Shown piece after piece: positions 1 through 7,996 of a stretch of DNA of 34,537 nucleotides. A program made the position numbers and the translations under genes. Positions within the stretch are counted from its first letter, which is position 1. Every line of letters begins with the position of its first letter. Below the pieces are notes generated by a model. It saw only the letters and a list, made by a program, of their open reading frames with translations, had not been told where the DNA came from and did not search any database. Source of the stretch: an uncultured Collinsella sp. Lineage in GTDB: Bacteria; Actinomycetota; Coriobacteriia; Coriobacteriales; Coriobacteriaceae. The DNA lies in NCBI GenBank assembly GCA_902479095.1, contig CABSNL010000020.1, forward strand, positions 1-34,537. Direction: 5' to 3'.

Positions 1-1062
1 GAAGCCGGCAGCGTCACCGGCGAGCTCGATGTCGGCATCGAGCATATAGGTGGAACCGGCATCCGCAGCGAGCACCTGCTCGACTTTGCCCGACTCGCAG
101 GAAAGCTCAAAGGCCTCGACTGCCTTAGCCTCGCCAAAGGCGCCAAGCATGCTGTCAGGGAGCTTGGTGCCGAGCGTTCCGTCGGCACGCTGAACGATCT
201 CGAGAGGCATAAAGGTGCCACCCCACAGGTAAGAGCTGGGATCGCCACCCTCGTCACGCGTAGGAACCCAACCAAAGAGAACGCGGCGCTCGCCGTCAAA
301 TGCGGTACGCGCGGCATAGTACGCGCGGCCATCGAAGGAATCGTCCGCAGGAGTGATCCAAGGACCGTTGATAGAGCGAGACATGCGGTAACGGGTCTTG
401 TTGCCATCACTGTACTCGGAGAACACCAGATACCACCAGTCGCCCATCTTAAAGAGATCAGGCATCTCGAACATGGTGTACAGGCCCGGATTCCACCAGT
501 CGCCCTGGAACTCCCAGGTATCCAGGTCCTTGGAGGTGAACTTGACCAGACGACCGGTCATCAGACGCTTGTCCTCGCCCACACGCGTGCCGAGGATGAG
601 CATGTACTCTTCGTTCTCCTCATCCCAAAGCACAAAGGGATCGCGCCAGTTGCGGTCATCGTAACCCTCCTGGGGCGGAAGCAGCGTCTCGGCGATGTTC
701 TTCTCCCACTTGACGGCGTCGTCACTCGTTGCGTGAAGAAGAACCTGCTTCATCAAGCGTGCCTTGACCTTATCGCGATTGCAACCAGTGTAGAGCGCAT
801 GGTACTTGTCGCCCACCTTAAACACCGTGCCGGCATAAACATACTGGTCGACTTCCTCGTCGCCGCCACGCTCAAGGCTCTCGCCAAAGTCTTTGTAATT
901 GACGAAGTCCTTGGTTGTCGCGAGTGCCCAGCCAAACGGCTCTCCGAAAGGTCCGGGGTTTCGCGTGTCACGCTGATGATAGAGATAGAACGTGCCGTCC
1001 TCGCCGTACGGCATGATGTCGCCCACCCAAATTCCCTCAGGCTGGTAATACACCTTGTGCAT
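1..1062 (-). CDS. GH32-type glycoside hydrolase (beta-fructosidase-like), 3' end cut by window edge
   Basis: A 354-codon partial frame starts at ATG 1062 behind a strong GGAAGGAAG ribosome site and runs off the window. It has the three acidic positions of a GH32 five-bladed propeller: WVGD (D15, candidate nucleophile, replacing the usual WMNDPNG), WRDPF (R140-D141-P142, transition-state stabiliser) and EMPD (E199, candidate acid/base in place of EC-P-D). No signal peptide is visible, so the enzyme is probably cytoplasmic and acts on imported fructosides such as sucrose, sucrose-6-phosphate or short fructans. The missing NDPNG motif places it in a divergent branch, so the substrate is uncertain. 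The gene lies 183 bp downstream of a LacI-family regulator on the same strand, with its own promoter and tandem operators between, so it is probably induced by its substrate. Confidence 0.85.
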   Translation of the reverse strand, partial: MHKVYYQPEGIWVGDIMPYGEDGTFYLYHQRDTRNPGPFGEPFGWALATTKDFVNYKDFGESLERGGDEEVDQYVYAGTVFKVGDKYHALYTGCNRDKVKARLMKQVLLHATSDDAVKWEKNIAETLLPPQEGYDDRNWRDPFVLWDEENEEYMLILGTRVGEDKRLMTGRLVKFTSKDLDTWEFQGDWWNPGLYTMFEMPDLFKMGDWWYLVFSEYSDGNKTRYRMSRSINGPWITPADDSFDGRAYYAARTAFDGERRVLFGWVPTRDEGGDPSSYLWGGTFMPLEIVQRADGTLGTKLPDSMLGAFGEAKAVEAFELSCESGKVEQVLAADAGSTYMLDADIELAGDAAGF

Positions 1063-1104
1063 CCGAGACTTCCTTCCCACGTGATACTAACTCGGTACAA
1101 CTGC

Positions 1105-1133
1105 AAGATATGTCAATCGTTTTCATATGTCAA
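1105..1133 (-). promoter_or_regulatory. Promoter of the GH32 gene
   Basis: On the minus strand a perfect TTGACA -35 (1128-1133) is separated by 17 bp from a TATCTT -10 (1105-1110). Both boxes overlap the tandem LacI-type operators at 1110-1143, so bound repressor would block RNA polymerase. Confidence 0.65.
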
Positions 1134-1143
1134 ACGTTTTCAT
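1110..1143. promoter_or_regulatory. Tandem LacI-family operators in front of the GH32 gene
   Basis: Two directly abutting 17-bp units differ at one position: ATGTCAATCGTTTTCAT (1110-1126) and ATGTCAAACGTTTTCAT (1127-1143). Each has the central CG and near-palindromic arms of LacI-family sites. A weaker inverted copy, GGCAAACGGTTGACAT, lies at 1175-1190. A 15/17 match occurs at 2276-2292 over the promoter of the adjacent LacI-family gene, which points to that protein as the ligand-responsive repressor of both. Confidence 0.7.
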
Positions 1144-1245
1144 ACCAATACGTCTTTTCGCAGTTCCAGTCGTCGGCAAACGGTTGACATATGCCGGCGA
1201 ACGGTCATCAGAGGCGTTTGAGGAATTCTTTTGGCACGGGATGAA

Positions 1246-2256
1246 CTACGCGGTTTTGCCCTCAATGAGTTCAACGGGGAGCTTGGTATTCGATTCGGGC
1301 TTTTCACCGTTAACAAGAGCGATGATGGATTGCGCCGCGAGCTCTCCGATGCGATCGATATCTTGACGAACGGTTGTTAAGTCAGGCATAAACGTCATAG
1401 TGCGGCGGGCGCCATCCGCGCCCACGACCTTAATATCGTCCGGAGCGCTCAAGCCGCGCTGCTTCATCACGTTAAGACAGATAGCCGCCATCGTGTCGTC
1501 TCCCGCAAAGATGCCGTCAATATCGGGGTTCTCATCGAGGATCTTCGCAACGACCGCACTCTTTTCGTCATCGGACTTAACGAACTCGACCTCACGGACA
1601 AGCGCGGGCAAACCGGCCTGCTCCACAACATCGTGGTAGGCATCGGTACGCTTATTGGCAGGCATGCGCATGCGGCTATTGTTGCGCAGGCACAAGATGC
1701 GCGAACACCCGTCATCAATCAGGCGACGCGTGGCAAGTTCGCCGATGCCATAGCTGTCGCTCGCAATCTGAACAGAGGCCTCGCCAAGGTCGCAGTCGAT
1801 ACCAACCAGACTCAAGCCCATCTCGGCATACGCCTCGGCACCGATATTAAGCGAGTTGACGATGACGCCATCAACCATATTGCGTCGAAGCATGTCGATA
1901 TAAGAGCGCTCAAGCTCGGGTCGATTGGCGCTATTGCACAGCAGCATCTTAAAACCGTTTTCGGCCAGGGTATGCTCAATGACTTGAACCACTTGGGCAT
2001 GAAACGGACTGCTGACATAGGGGACGATCATACCGATAAGATTCAGGCGACCGTTGAGCATGGCACGAGCGATATCGTTGGGCGTATAGTTGATGCGCTT
2101 CATCGCGGCATGGACCTTATCGCGGGTCTCTTGGCTAATATAGCCGCGATTATTAAGCACGCGAGATACCGTAGTAGGCGAAACCCCCGCCACCGCTGCA
2201 ACTTCCTTGATGCCAGGCTTAGCCGAATCCTTAGAACGAGCGCCCTCGCGAGCCAT
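1246..2256 (-). CDS. LacI-family transcriptional regulator, local regulator of the GH32 gene
   Basis: A 336-aa LacI/GalR-type repressor. The N-terminal helix-turn-helix and hinge (about residues 15-65: IKEVAAVAGVSPTTVSRVLNN, then the IARAMLNGR hinge helix) is followed by a periplasmic-binding-protein-like effector domain (LIGMIVPYVSSPFHAQ through VRQDIDRIGELAAQ). I chose the ATG at 2256 because GGGGGAGGG lies just upstream; the longer frame from 2277 starts inside the operator at 2276-2292 and has no ribosome site. The same-strand GH32 gene follows, and matching operators precede both genes, which supports autoregulation plus control of the hydrolase. The inducer is probably a fructoside or its product (inference). 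Confidence 0.9.
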   Translation of the reverse strand: MAREGARSKDSAKPGIKEVAAVAGVSPTTVSRVLNNRGYISQETRDKVHAAMKRINYTPNDIARAMLNGRLNLIGMIVPYVSSPFHAQVVQVIEHTLAENGFKMLLCNSANRPELERSYIDMLRRNMVDGVIVNSLNIGAEAYAEMGLSLVGIDCDLGEASVQIASDSYGIGELATRRLIDDGCSRILCLRNNSRMRMPANKRTDAYHDVVEQAGLPALVREVEFVKSDDEKSAVVAKILDENPDIDGIFAGDDTMAAICLNVMKQRGLSAPDDIKVVGADGARRTMTFMPDLTTVRQDIDRIGELAAQSIIALVNGEKPESNTKLPVELIEGKTA

Positions 2257-2275
2257 AGCACCCTCCCCCATCAAC

Positions 2276-2315
2276 ATGTCATACGTTTACATACGAACAA
2301 AGCATACCCCAACAA
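2276..2315 (-). promoter_or_regulatory. Autoregulated promoter of the LacI-family gene
   Basis: On the minus strand TTGTTG (2310-2315), a 16-bp spacer and TATGTA (2288-2293) form a plausible promoter. The operator ATGTCATACGTTTACAT (2276-2292) overlaps the -10 and matches the GH32 operator at 1127-1143 in 15 of 17 positions. Confidence 0.55.
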
Positions 2316-2409
2316 GAGCGGGAAGACGGTAACAGTACAAGTAAGTAAACGACTCATCCAAATAATTAGGAGAGTTCCGCCTAAAGGGTGACTCCAAAGG
2401 ACCCCACAT

Positions 2410-2532
2410 GGCCGGTTTTGGGTTATTTTCCAAAACATCCCGCAGGACGCAAAGAGGCTCCGCCGCGCAACGCGCGCAGCGGAGCCTCTTTGCATGTCCG
2501 AGGACGTTTTGGGAAATAACCCAAAACCGGCC
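2410..2532. repeat. Long imperfect palindrome, element A (123 bp)
   Basis: Outer arms starting at 2410 and ending at 2532 are complementary over about 27 bp (GGCCGGTTTTGGGTTATTT with its complement). Inside lie an asymmetric loop pair, ACATCCCGCAGGACG (2435-2449) and CATGTCCGAGGACGTT (2493-2508), then a 15-bp inner stem (GCAAAGAGGCTCCGC) and a GC-rich apex. The loop motifs and apex recur in element B at 19001-19143, while the outer arms are unrelated. The element starts 27 bp beyond the stop of the glycyl-radical gene (2560) on the minus strand. No T-run follows either side. It fills most of the gap between that gene and the LacI promoter. Confidence 0.85.
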
Positions 2533-2559
2533 CCAGTAATCCTACAGGAGTTGAACCCT

Positions 2560-2811
2560 TTAGAACTTGTCGTGGAAGGTACGCGCAATGACCTCGTCCT
2601 GCTGCTCCTTGGTGAGCGTGTGAAAGTTCACGGCGTAGCCGGAAACGCGGATGGTCAGCTGCGGGTACTTCTCGGGGTGAGCCTGAGCGTCGAGCAGCGT
2701 CTCACGGTTGAAGACGTTGATGTTCAGGTGGTGGCCACCCTTCTCAGCGTAAGCGTCGAGCATGTGGACCAGGTTATCGGCCTGAGTCTCGGAAACTTCA
2801 GAAACCTTCAT
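2560..2811 (-). CDS. grcA: Stand-alone glycyl-radical domain of pyruvate formate-lyase (GrcA-like small chain)
   Basis: An 83-aa protein equivalent to the last ~80 residues of pyruvate formate-lyase. It has the KYPQLTIRVSGYAV motif with the radical-bearing glycine at G58, 25 residues from the C-terminus as in E. coli PFL (G734 of 759). ATG 2811 follows AAGGAG at good spacing. The upstream pflB chain stops just before this domain, so the two proteins together make one PFL. E. coli GrcA/YfiD (127 aa) is related but has an extra N-terminal segment and only repairs an otherwise full-length PFL; here no intact PFL is seen. The gene is 85 bp downstream of pflB on the same strand and is followed by element A. 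The activating enzyme gene (pflA) is not in the window. Confidence 0.9.
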   Translation of the reverse strand: MKVSEVSETQADNLVHMLDAYAEKGGHHLNINVFNRETLLDAQAHPEKYPQLTIRVSGYAVNFHTLTKEQQDEVIARTFHDKF

Positions 2812-2834
2812 AATGTGTCTCCTTCGATTAATAG

Positions 2835-2895
2835 GCGCCGGCCGAAACCGGCGCGCTAATCAGTAATCGTTATTGTTAGTATAGCACTAACAATA
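2835..2895 (-). other. Two hairpins in the pflB-grcA intercistronic gap
   Basis: A perfect 10-bp stem (TATTGTTAGT 2871-2880 with ACTAACAATA 2886-2895, 5-nt loop) begins next to the pflB stop codon. A second stem (GCGCCGG 2835-2841 with CCGGCGC 2848-2854) precedes the small-gene ribosome site. No T-run follows on the minus strand, so these look like mRNA processing or stability structures rather than terminators. They could set different levels of the two chains. Confidence 0.6.
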
Positions 2896-2896
2896 G

Positions 2897-4948
<2,052 letters not shown>

Positions 4949-5342
4949 TGTGTAACCACGCTCCTAGTTACGTGTTATGCGGCGCTCTCTCACACCGCTG
5001 CTTATTGAATTCTTGAATTTTCGGCTTGCACTACCGGTTTCTTCCGTTCTTCACCACACGTTGGTGCAGGAAAAACGTTTGTCCACCTTGGAACTACAAC
5101 CCAAAACCCAAGATTTCACCCGTCTGAGAAGGATAACATAGCGACCCTCTGCATCTGGGCTGTTATATGTTTCTTTTTTTATATCATAATGGCTTTTTTT
5201 ACAAACCCGCAGGAAATGCGCGCGCGAACAACTACCGTTCACCGATTTGTTTGGTATTTTTCCTTGCCTTTGTACGACGTTCACTCTAGCTGTTATGCCA
5301 GCTTTAGCAGGGTAAAGTACCCCTGAGACCCTACAGAAACTG
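4949..5342. other. Upstream region of pflB without a gene
   Basis: No convincing gene is seen in this stretch. It is AT-rich between 5160 and 5205. A candidate minus-strand promoter is TTGTAA or TTTGTA (5199-5205), a 15-16 bp spacer and TATAAA (5178-5183), which would give a leader of more than 200 nt. I see no clear FNR-type (TTGAT-N4-ATCAA) site. A 111-codon open frame on the minus strand has no family signature and poor codon use. Confidence 0.45.
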
Positions 5343-5344
5343 CG

Positions 5345-5378
5345 GGGCGGCCACGGGATTTCCTTCCCATGGCCGCCC
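5345..5378 (-). terminator. Hairpin downstream of kdgT
   Basis: A strong stem (GGGCGGCCACGGG 5345-5357 with CCCATGGCCGCCC 5366-5378) lies about 40 bp past the kdgT stop codon. The minus-strand flank (CGCAGTTTCTG) has only a short T-run, so termination is plausible but not certain. Confidence 0.5.
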
Positions 5379-5419
5379 TGTGGCATGGCTAGTTTTTTAG
5401 CTTTGATTGCCGCTTGGCA

Positions 5420-6436
5420 TTAGGCGGCTGAGGCGGCCTTGTCGGTCGCTGCCTTGCTGTTGCTCTGCTGGCCCTCAAAATGCTTGTAGCACCAGCTGGT
5501 GACCAGCGGGGTCAAAATAGCCGTCACGATTGCGCAGGCAGCAACCTGTGCCGTGGCCGTCGCGAGCACGGCGCCGCCGTACATGGCCCCGTTGACGCTT
5601 GCCATGGCAGCAGGCGTGGCCACATTGGCTCCGGCGCAGCTCGAAATGGCCGCACCTGCGACACCCGTACCACCCGTGAGCTTATCGACCGCGATGACGG
5701 GAATTGCAAAGACCACCGAGCAGATCACGCCGAGCAGAATACCGGGGAGACCGCCATTAATGAGCTGGCCAAAGGTCATGGTCGAGCCCATGGCAAAGAA
5801 GACGAGCACGATGATGGCGGAAAGTGCCGGTGCCATCATCTTCTTAAAGCTGGGGAAGAGGTTGCCCAGAATAATGCCGACGACAATCGGCAGGATGGCA
5901 CCCACGAGCGACCAGCCGATCGGAGCCTGGCCGGCAGCGCCGAGCACGATCATCGTGACCGGAGGGCCGACAACGAGCGTGGTGATTGCGACGGCGCCAC
6001 GTTCGGCCTCGTTGCCCATGGTACCCATCAGACCAGCGTACATAGCGTTGTTGGCGCCGGTGCAAGCGGCCAGCATCACCATGGCCGAGATACCAAACAG
6101 GTTGTCGTTGAACACATAAAGGATGAGCAGCGACACGGCAACGACCACGATCTGCTTGACGGCGATGATGATGGCGCCGCGTGCAGCGGCGGCAGGAGCA
6201 CTCTTAAACGAAATCGTCGTACCGACGATGAGCAAAAAGGCGCCCACGAGCGGGCCTGCACCCTGCTGGGTCATGCCAAGCGTAAAGCTGCCGAGCGTTT
6301 TGAACAGGTCGGGGAATAGCGTGTTGAGCAGGCAGCCCAGCAAAAGCGGCACCAAGATATTGGCGCCCGGGATGGAGGACATCTTAAAGAACGGCTCCTT
6401 TGCCGCCGGCGCCTCCACCGCAGTCGATTCACTCAT
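5420..6436 (-). CDS. kdgT: KdgT-type 2-keto-3-deoxygluconate permease
   Basis: A 338-aa, highly hydrophobic inner-membrane carrier of the KDGT family, with about ten predicted membrane segments. Family-typical stretches are ANILVPLLLGCLLNTLFP near the N-terminus and ACTGANNAMYAGLMGTMGNE in the middle. The family imports 2-keto-3-deoxygluconate or related sugar acids by proton symport. ATG 6436 is preferred because AAAGGAG precedes it; a further upstream ATG (6457) lacks a ribosome site. It lies downstream of an SDR dehydrogenase on the same strand, with a hairpin between, suggesting a small sugar-acid utilisation unit. No KDG kinase or aldolase gene is in the window, so the real substrate is not proven. 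Confidence 0.88.
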   Translation of the reverse strand: MSESTAVEAPAAKEPFFKMSSIPGANILVPLLLGCLLNTLFPDLFKTLGSFTLGMTQQGAGPLVGAFLLIVGTTISFKSAPAAAARGAIIIAVKQIVVVAVSLLILYVFNDNLFGISAMVMLAACTGANNAMYAGLMGTMGNEAERGAVAITTLVVGPPVTMIVLGAAGQAPIGWSLVGAILPIVVGIILGNLFPSFKKMMAPALSAIIVLVFFAMGSTMTFGQLINGGLPGILLGVICSVVFAIPVIAVDKLTGGTGVAGAAISSCAGANVATPAAMASVNGAMYGGAVLATATAQVAACAIVTAILTPLVTSWCYKHFEGQQSNSKAATDKAASAA

Positions 6437-6493
6437 ATATATCTCCTTTGGATGCATGCGAATCGTAGCCGCATGCGCCTATATCAGAAAGAA

Positions 6494-6525
6494 GGCGACG
6501 GTCCCGAGTCGCAGGAGCCGTCGCC
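6494..6525 (-). terminator. Hairpin between the SDR gene and kdgT
   Basis: Stem GGCGACGG (6494-6501) with CCGTCGCC (6518-6525), followed on the minus strand by TTCTTTC. It may be a partial terminator that lowers kdgT relative to the dehydrogenase. Confidence 0.5.
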
Positions 6526-6544
6526 GAATAATCGTCGCGGAGTA

Positions 6545-7294
6545 TTACCCGTCCAGGACGATGCCGCCGTCGCAGTCACCGATCTCGCCGTTCACGAAGC
6601 TGGCGAGGTCGGAAGCGAAGAACAGCACCATCTGCGCAGGCTCGCTGGCCTGGGCGGCGCGGCCCAGAGGAATACCGTTGATGATGCGCTGAGAGTTCTC
6701 GTCAGAGAGAATCGAGGTCATATCGGTCAACGTGAGCGACGGGCACACGGCGTTGCAGCGGACGCCAAACTTGCCGCCTTCCTTGGCGACCGCCTTGGTT
6801 AGACCGTTAACACCGGCCTTGGAGCTCGCGTAAGCCGCGGTGCCGAGCAGGCCGCCGCCGATCTTGCCAGCAACAGAACTCACGTTGACGATAGTGCCGG
6901 CATGAGCCGCCTTAAAGTGCGGGTACACGGCGTTCATCATGGTAAAGGTGCCATTGAGGTTGATGTCGATGGTGCGACGCCACTCGGTGTCATCGATCTC
7001 GTCGAACTTCTTGGTGCTGATGACGCCAGCGCAGTTGATCAAGATGTTGGTTTGCGGCAGGTCCGTAAAAATCTGCTCGACGGTCTCGCGCGCCTTGGGC
7101 GCATCGGCGACATCGAGCTGATAGAACTTGTTGCCCTCGCCAAGCTCGGCCACAGCGGCCTCGCCCTTAGCAGCGTTCCTTGCGATGAGCGCGACGTGTC
7201 CGCCGCCCGCGACGATGCCCTTGGCGATCTCGAGGCCAATGCCCTGAGTGCCACCCGTGACAATCGCGGTCTTACCCGTGAAGTCAAATGCCAT
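6545..7294 (-). CDS. SDR-family NAD(P)-dependent oxidoreductase, probably for a sugar acid or polyol
   Basis: A 249-aa classical short-chain dehydrogenase/reductase. The Rossmann nucleotide motif TGGTQGIG is at residues 13-20, the structural NCAG motif is near 87-90, and the catalytic Ser-Tyr-Lys set is S140, Y155 and K159 (YASSK). ATG 7294 follows GGGGGA; the longer frame upstream is not SDR-like. Length and layout match KduD/gluconate 5-dehydrogenase relatives, and the next gene is a KDG-type permease, so a role in keto-sugar-acid metabolism is a reasonable inference. The SDR fold alone does not fix the substrate. A promoter candidate lies at 7410-7437. Confidence 0.88.
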   Translation of the reverse strand: MAFDFTGKTAIVTGGTQGIGLEIAKGIVAGGGHVALIARNAAKGEAAVAELGEGNKFYQLDVADAPKARETVEQIFTDLPQTNILINCAGVISTKKFDEIDDTEWRRTIDINLNGTFTMMNAVYPHFKAAHAGTIVNVSSVAGKIGGGLLGTAAYASSKAGVNGLTKAVAKEGGKFGVRCNAVCPSLTLTDMTSILSDENSQRIINGIPLGRAAQASEPAQMVLFFASDLASFVNGEIGDCDGGIVLDG

Positions 7295-7409
7295 GACTCC
7301 ATCCCCCTTTATGTAAGGTGTCTCCTTGCGGGAAGTTGGAGCATCGCACGTGGCGATTATATGAGTCCCAGTCGTCATGGTGGTGACAACCCCTCGCCTA
7401 ACCGCGGGC

Positions 7410-7437
7410 ATAATAGTTCTTTGAAACGCTTCAGCAA
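7410..7437 (-). promoter_or_regulatory. Candidate promoter of the SDR-kdgT unit
   Basis: Minus strand: TTGCTG (7432-7437), a 16-bp spacer and TATTAT (7410-7415). A second TATAAT hexamer without a matching -35 lies closer to the gene near 7360. Confidence 0.4.
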
Positions 7438-7507
7438 TTGAATGATTTTAAGTCTTAATGAGCTCTTAATATTGCCCACTGTATGAGGCCCGCGTATGGG
7501 GGTATCA

Positions 7508-7554
7508 TCTTCCACCGAAAATAGTTTCTAGTGTTAGGGGTTTTCGGTGGAAGA
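7508..7554. promoter_or_regulatory. Inverted repeat spanning the marR start codon
   Basis: TCTTCCACCGAAAA (7508-7521) and TTTTCGGTGGAAGA (7541-7554) form a perfect 14-bp inverted repeat with a 19-nt spacer that contains the AGGGG ribosome site; the right arm contains the GTG start. In mRNA this would fold into a hairpin sequestering the initiation region. As DNA it could be a pair of half-sites for the MarR dimer. Confidence 0.6.
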
Positions 7555-7996
7555 TACCGATTTCCATGAGCTTGGGCGTCAGCTCTTTACCGAGTTTGGC
7601 AGCATGCACCAGCGCGTTTCGCGCTTTGCCGACCAGGCTCTGGGTGGCGAGATGGCCGTCATGCGCGCCCTCATGCGCGCCGGCGGCTCGCTCACGCCGA
7701 GCGAACTCGCTGATCGCGCCTGGGTCTCGAGCGCCCGCATCGCCAATATCCTGCGCGCCCTCGAGGCCAAGGGCTGGGTCGAGCGCGAGCACTCAAAGAC
7801 CGACCGTCGTCGCGTACACGTCACGGTGACCGACAAAGGATTCCAGGTTATCGAAATCAAACGTCGGGAATTCGAGGACCGCACCGCGGCCTTCCTCGAG
7901 CAGCTTGGCGAAACAGATACCCAAGAGATGGTGCGCCTTCTTAGACGTGCCAACGAAATTATCGACCGCAATCAAGAAAGGAGAGATGCCGAGTGA
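7547..7996 (+). CDS. MarR-family transcriptional regulator
   Basis: A 149-aa winged-helix MarR protein. Helices around residues 50-75 (SLTPSELADRAWVSSARIANILRALEAKGWVERE) form the HTH, and KTDRRRVHVTVTDKG is the beta-wing. GTG 7547 is used as start because AGGGG lies 6 nt upstream. Its stop overlaps the GTG start of the first ABC exporter gene (GTGA), so the three genes form one operon and the regulator very likely controls the exporter. The start region lies in an inverted repeat (7508-7554), which suggests autoregulation at DNA or RNA level. The inducer is unknown; family members often sense exporter substrates such as phenolics or antibiotics. Confidence 0.92.
   Translation: MEDTDFHELGRQLFTEFGSMHQRVSRFADQALGGEMAVMRALMRAGGSLTPSELADRAWVSSARIANILRALEAKGWVEREHSKTDRRRVHVTVTDKGFQVIEIKRREFEDRTAAFLEQLGETDTQEMVRLLRRANEIIDRNQERRDAE

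Noticed and set aside
2410..2532. Element A as an ordinary intrinsic terminator
   Set aside because: No T-run on either side, far longer than a terminator, and its conserved internal-loop core is shared with element B.
2812..2896. The split PFL as a sequencing frameshift
   Set aside because: The large chain ends at a clear stop, followed by 85 bp of hairpins, a new ribosome site and an ATG; no single indel would join the frames into a normal PFL.
5051..5386. 111-codon minus-strand frame upstream of pflB
   Set aside because: It runs into the kdgT 3' hairpin, lacks a ribosome site and has no recognisable domain.
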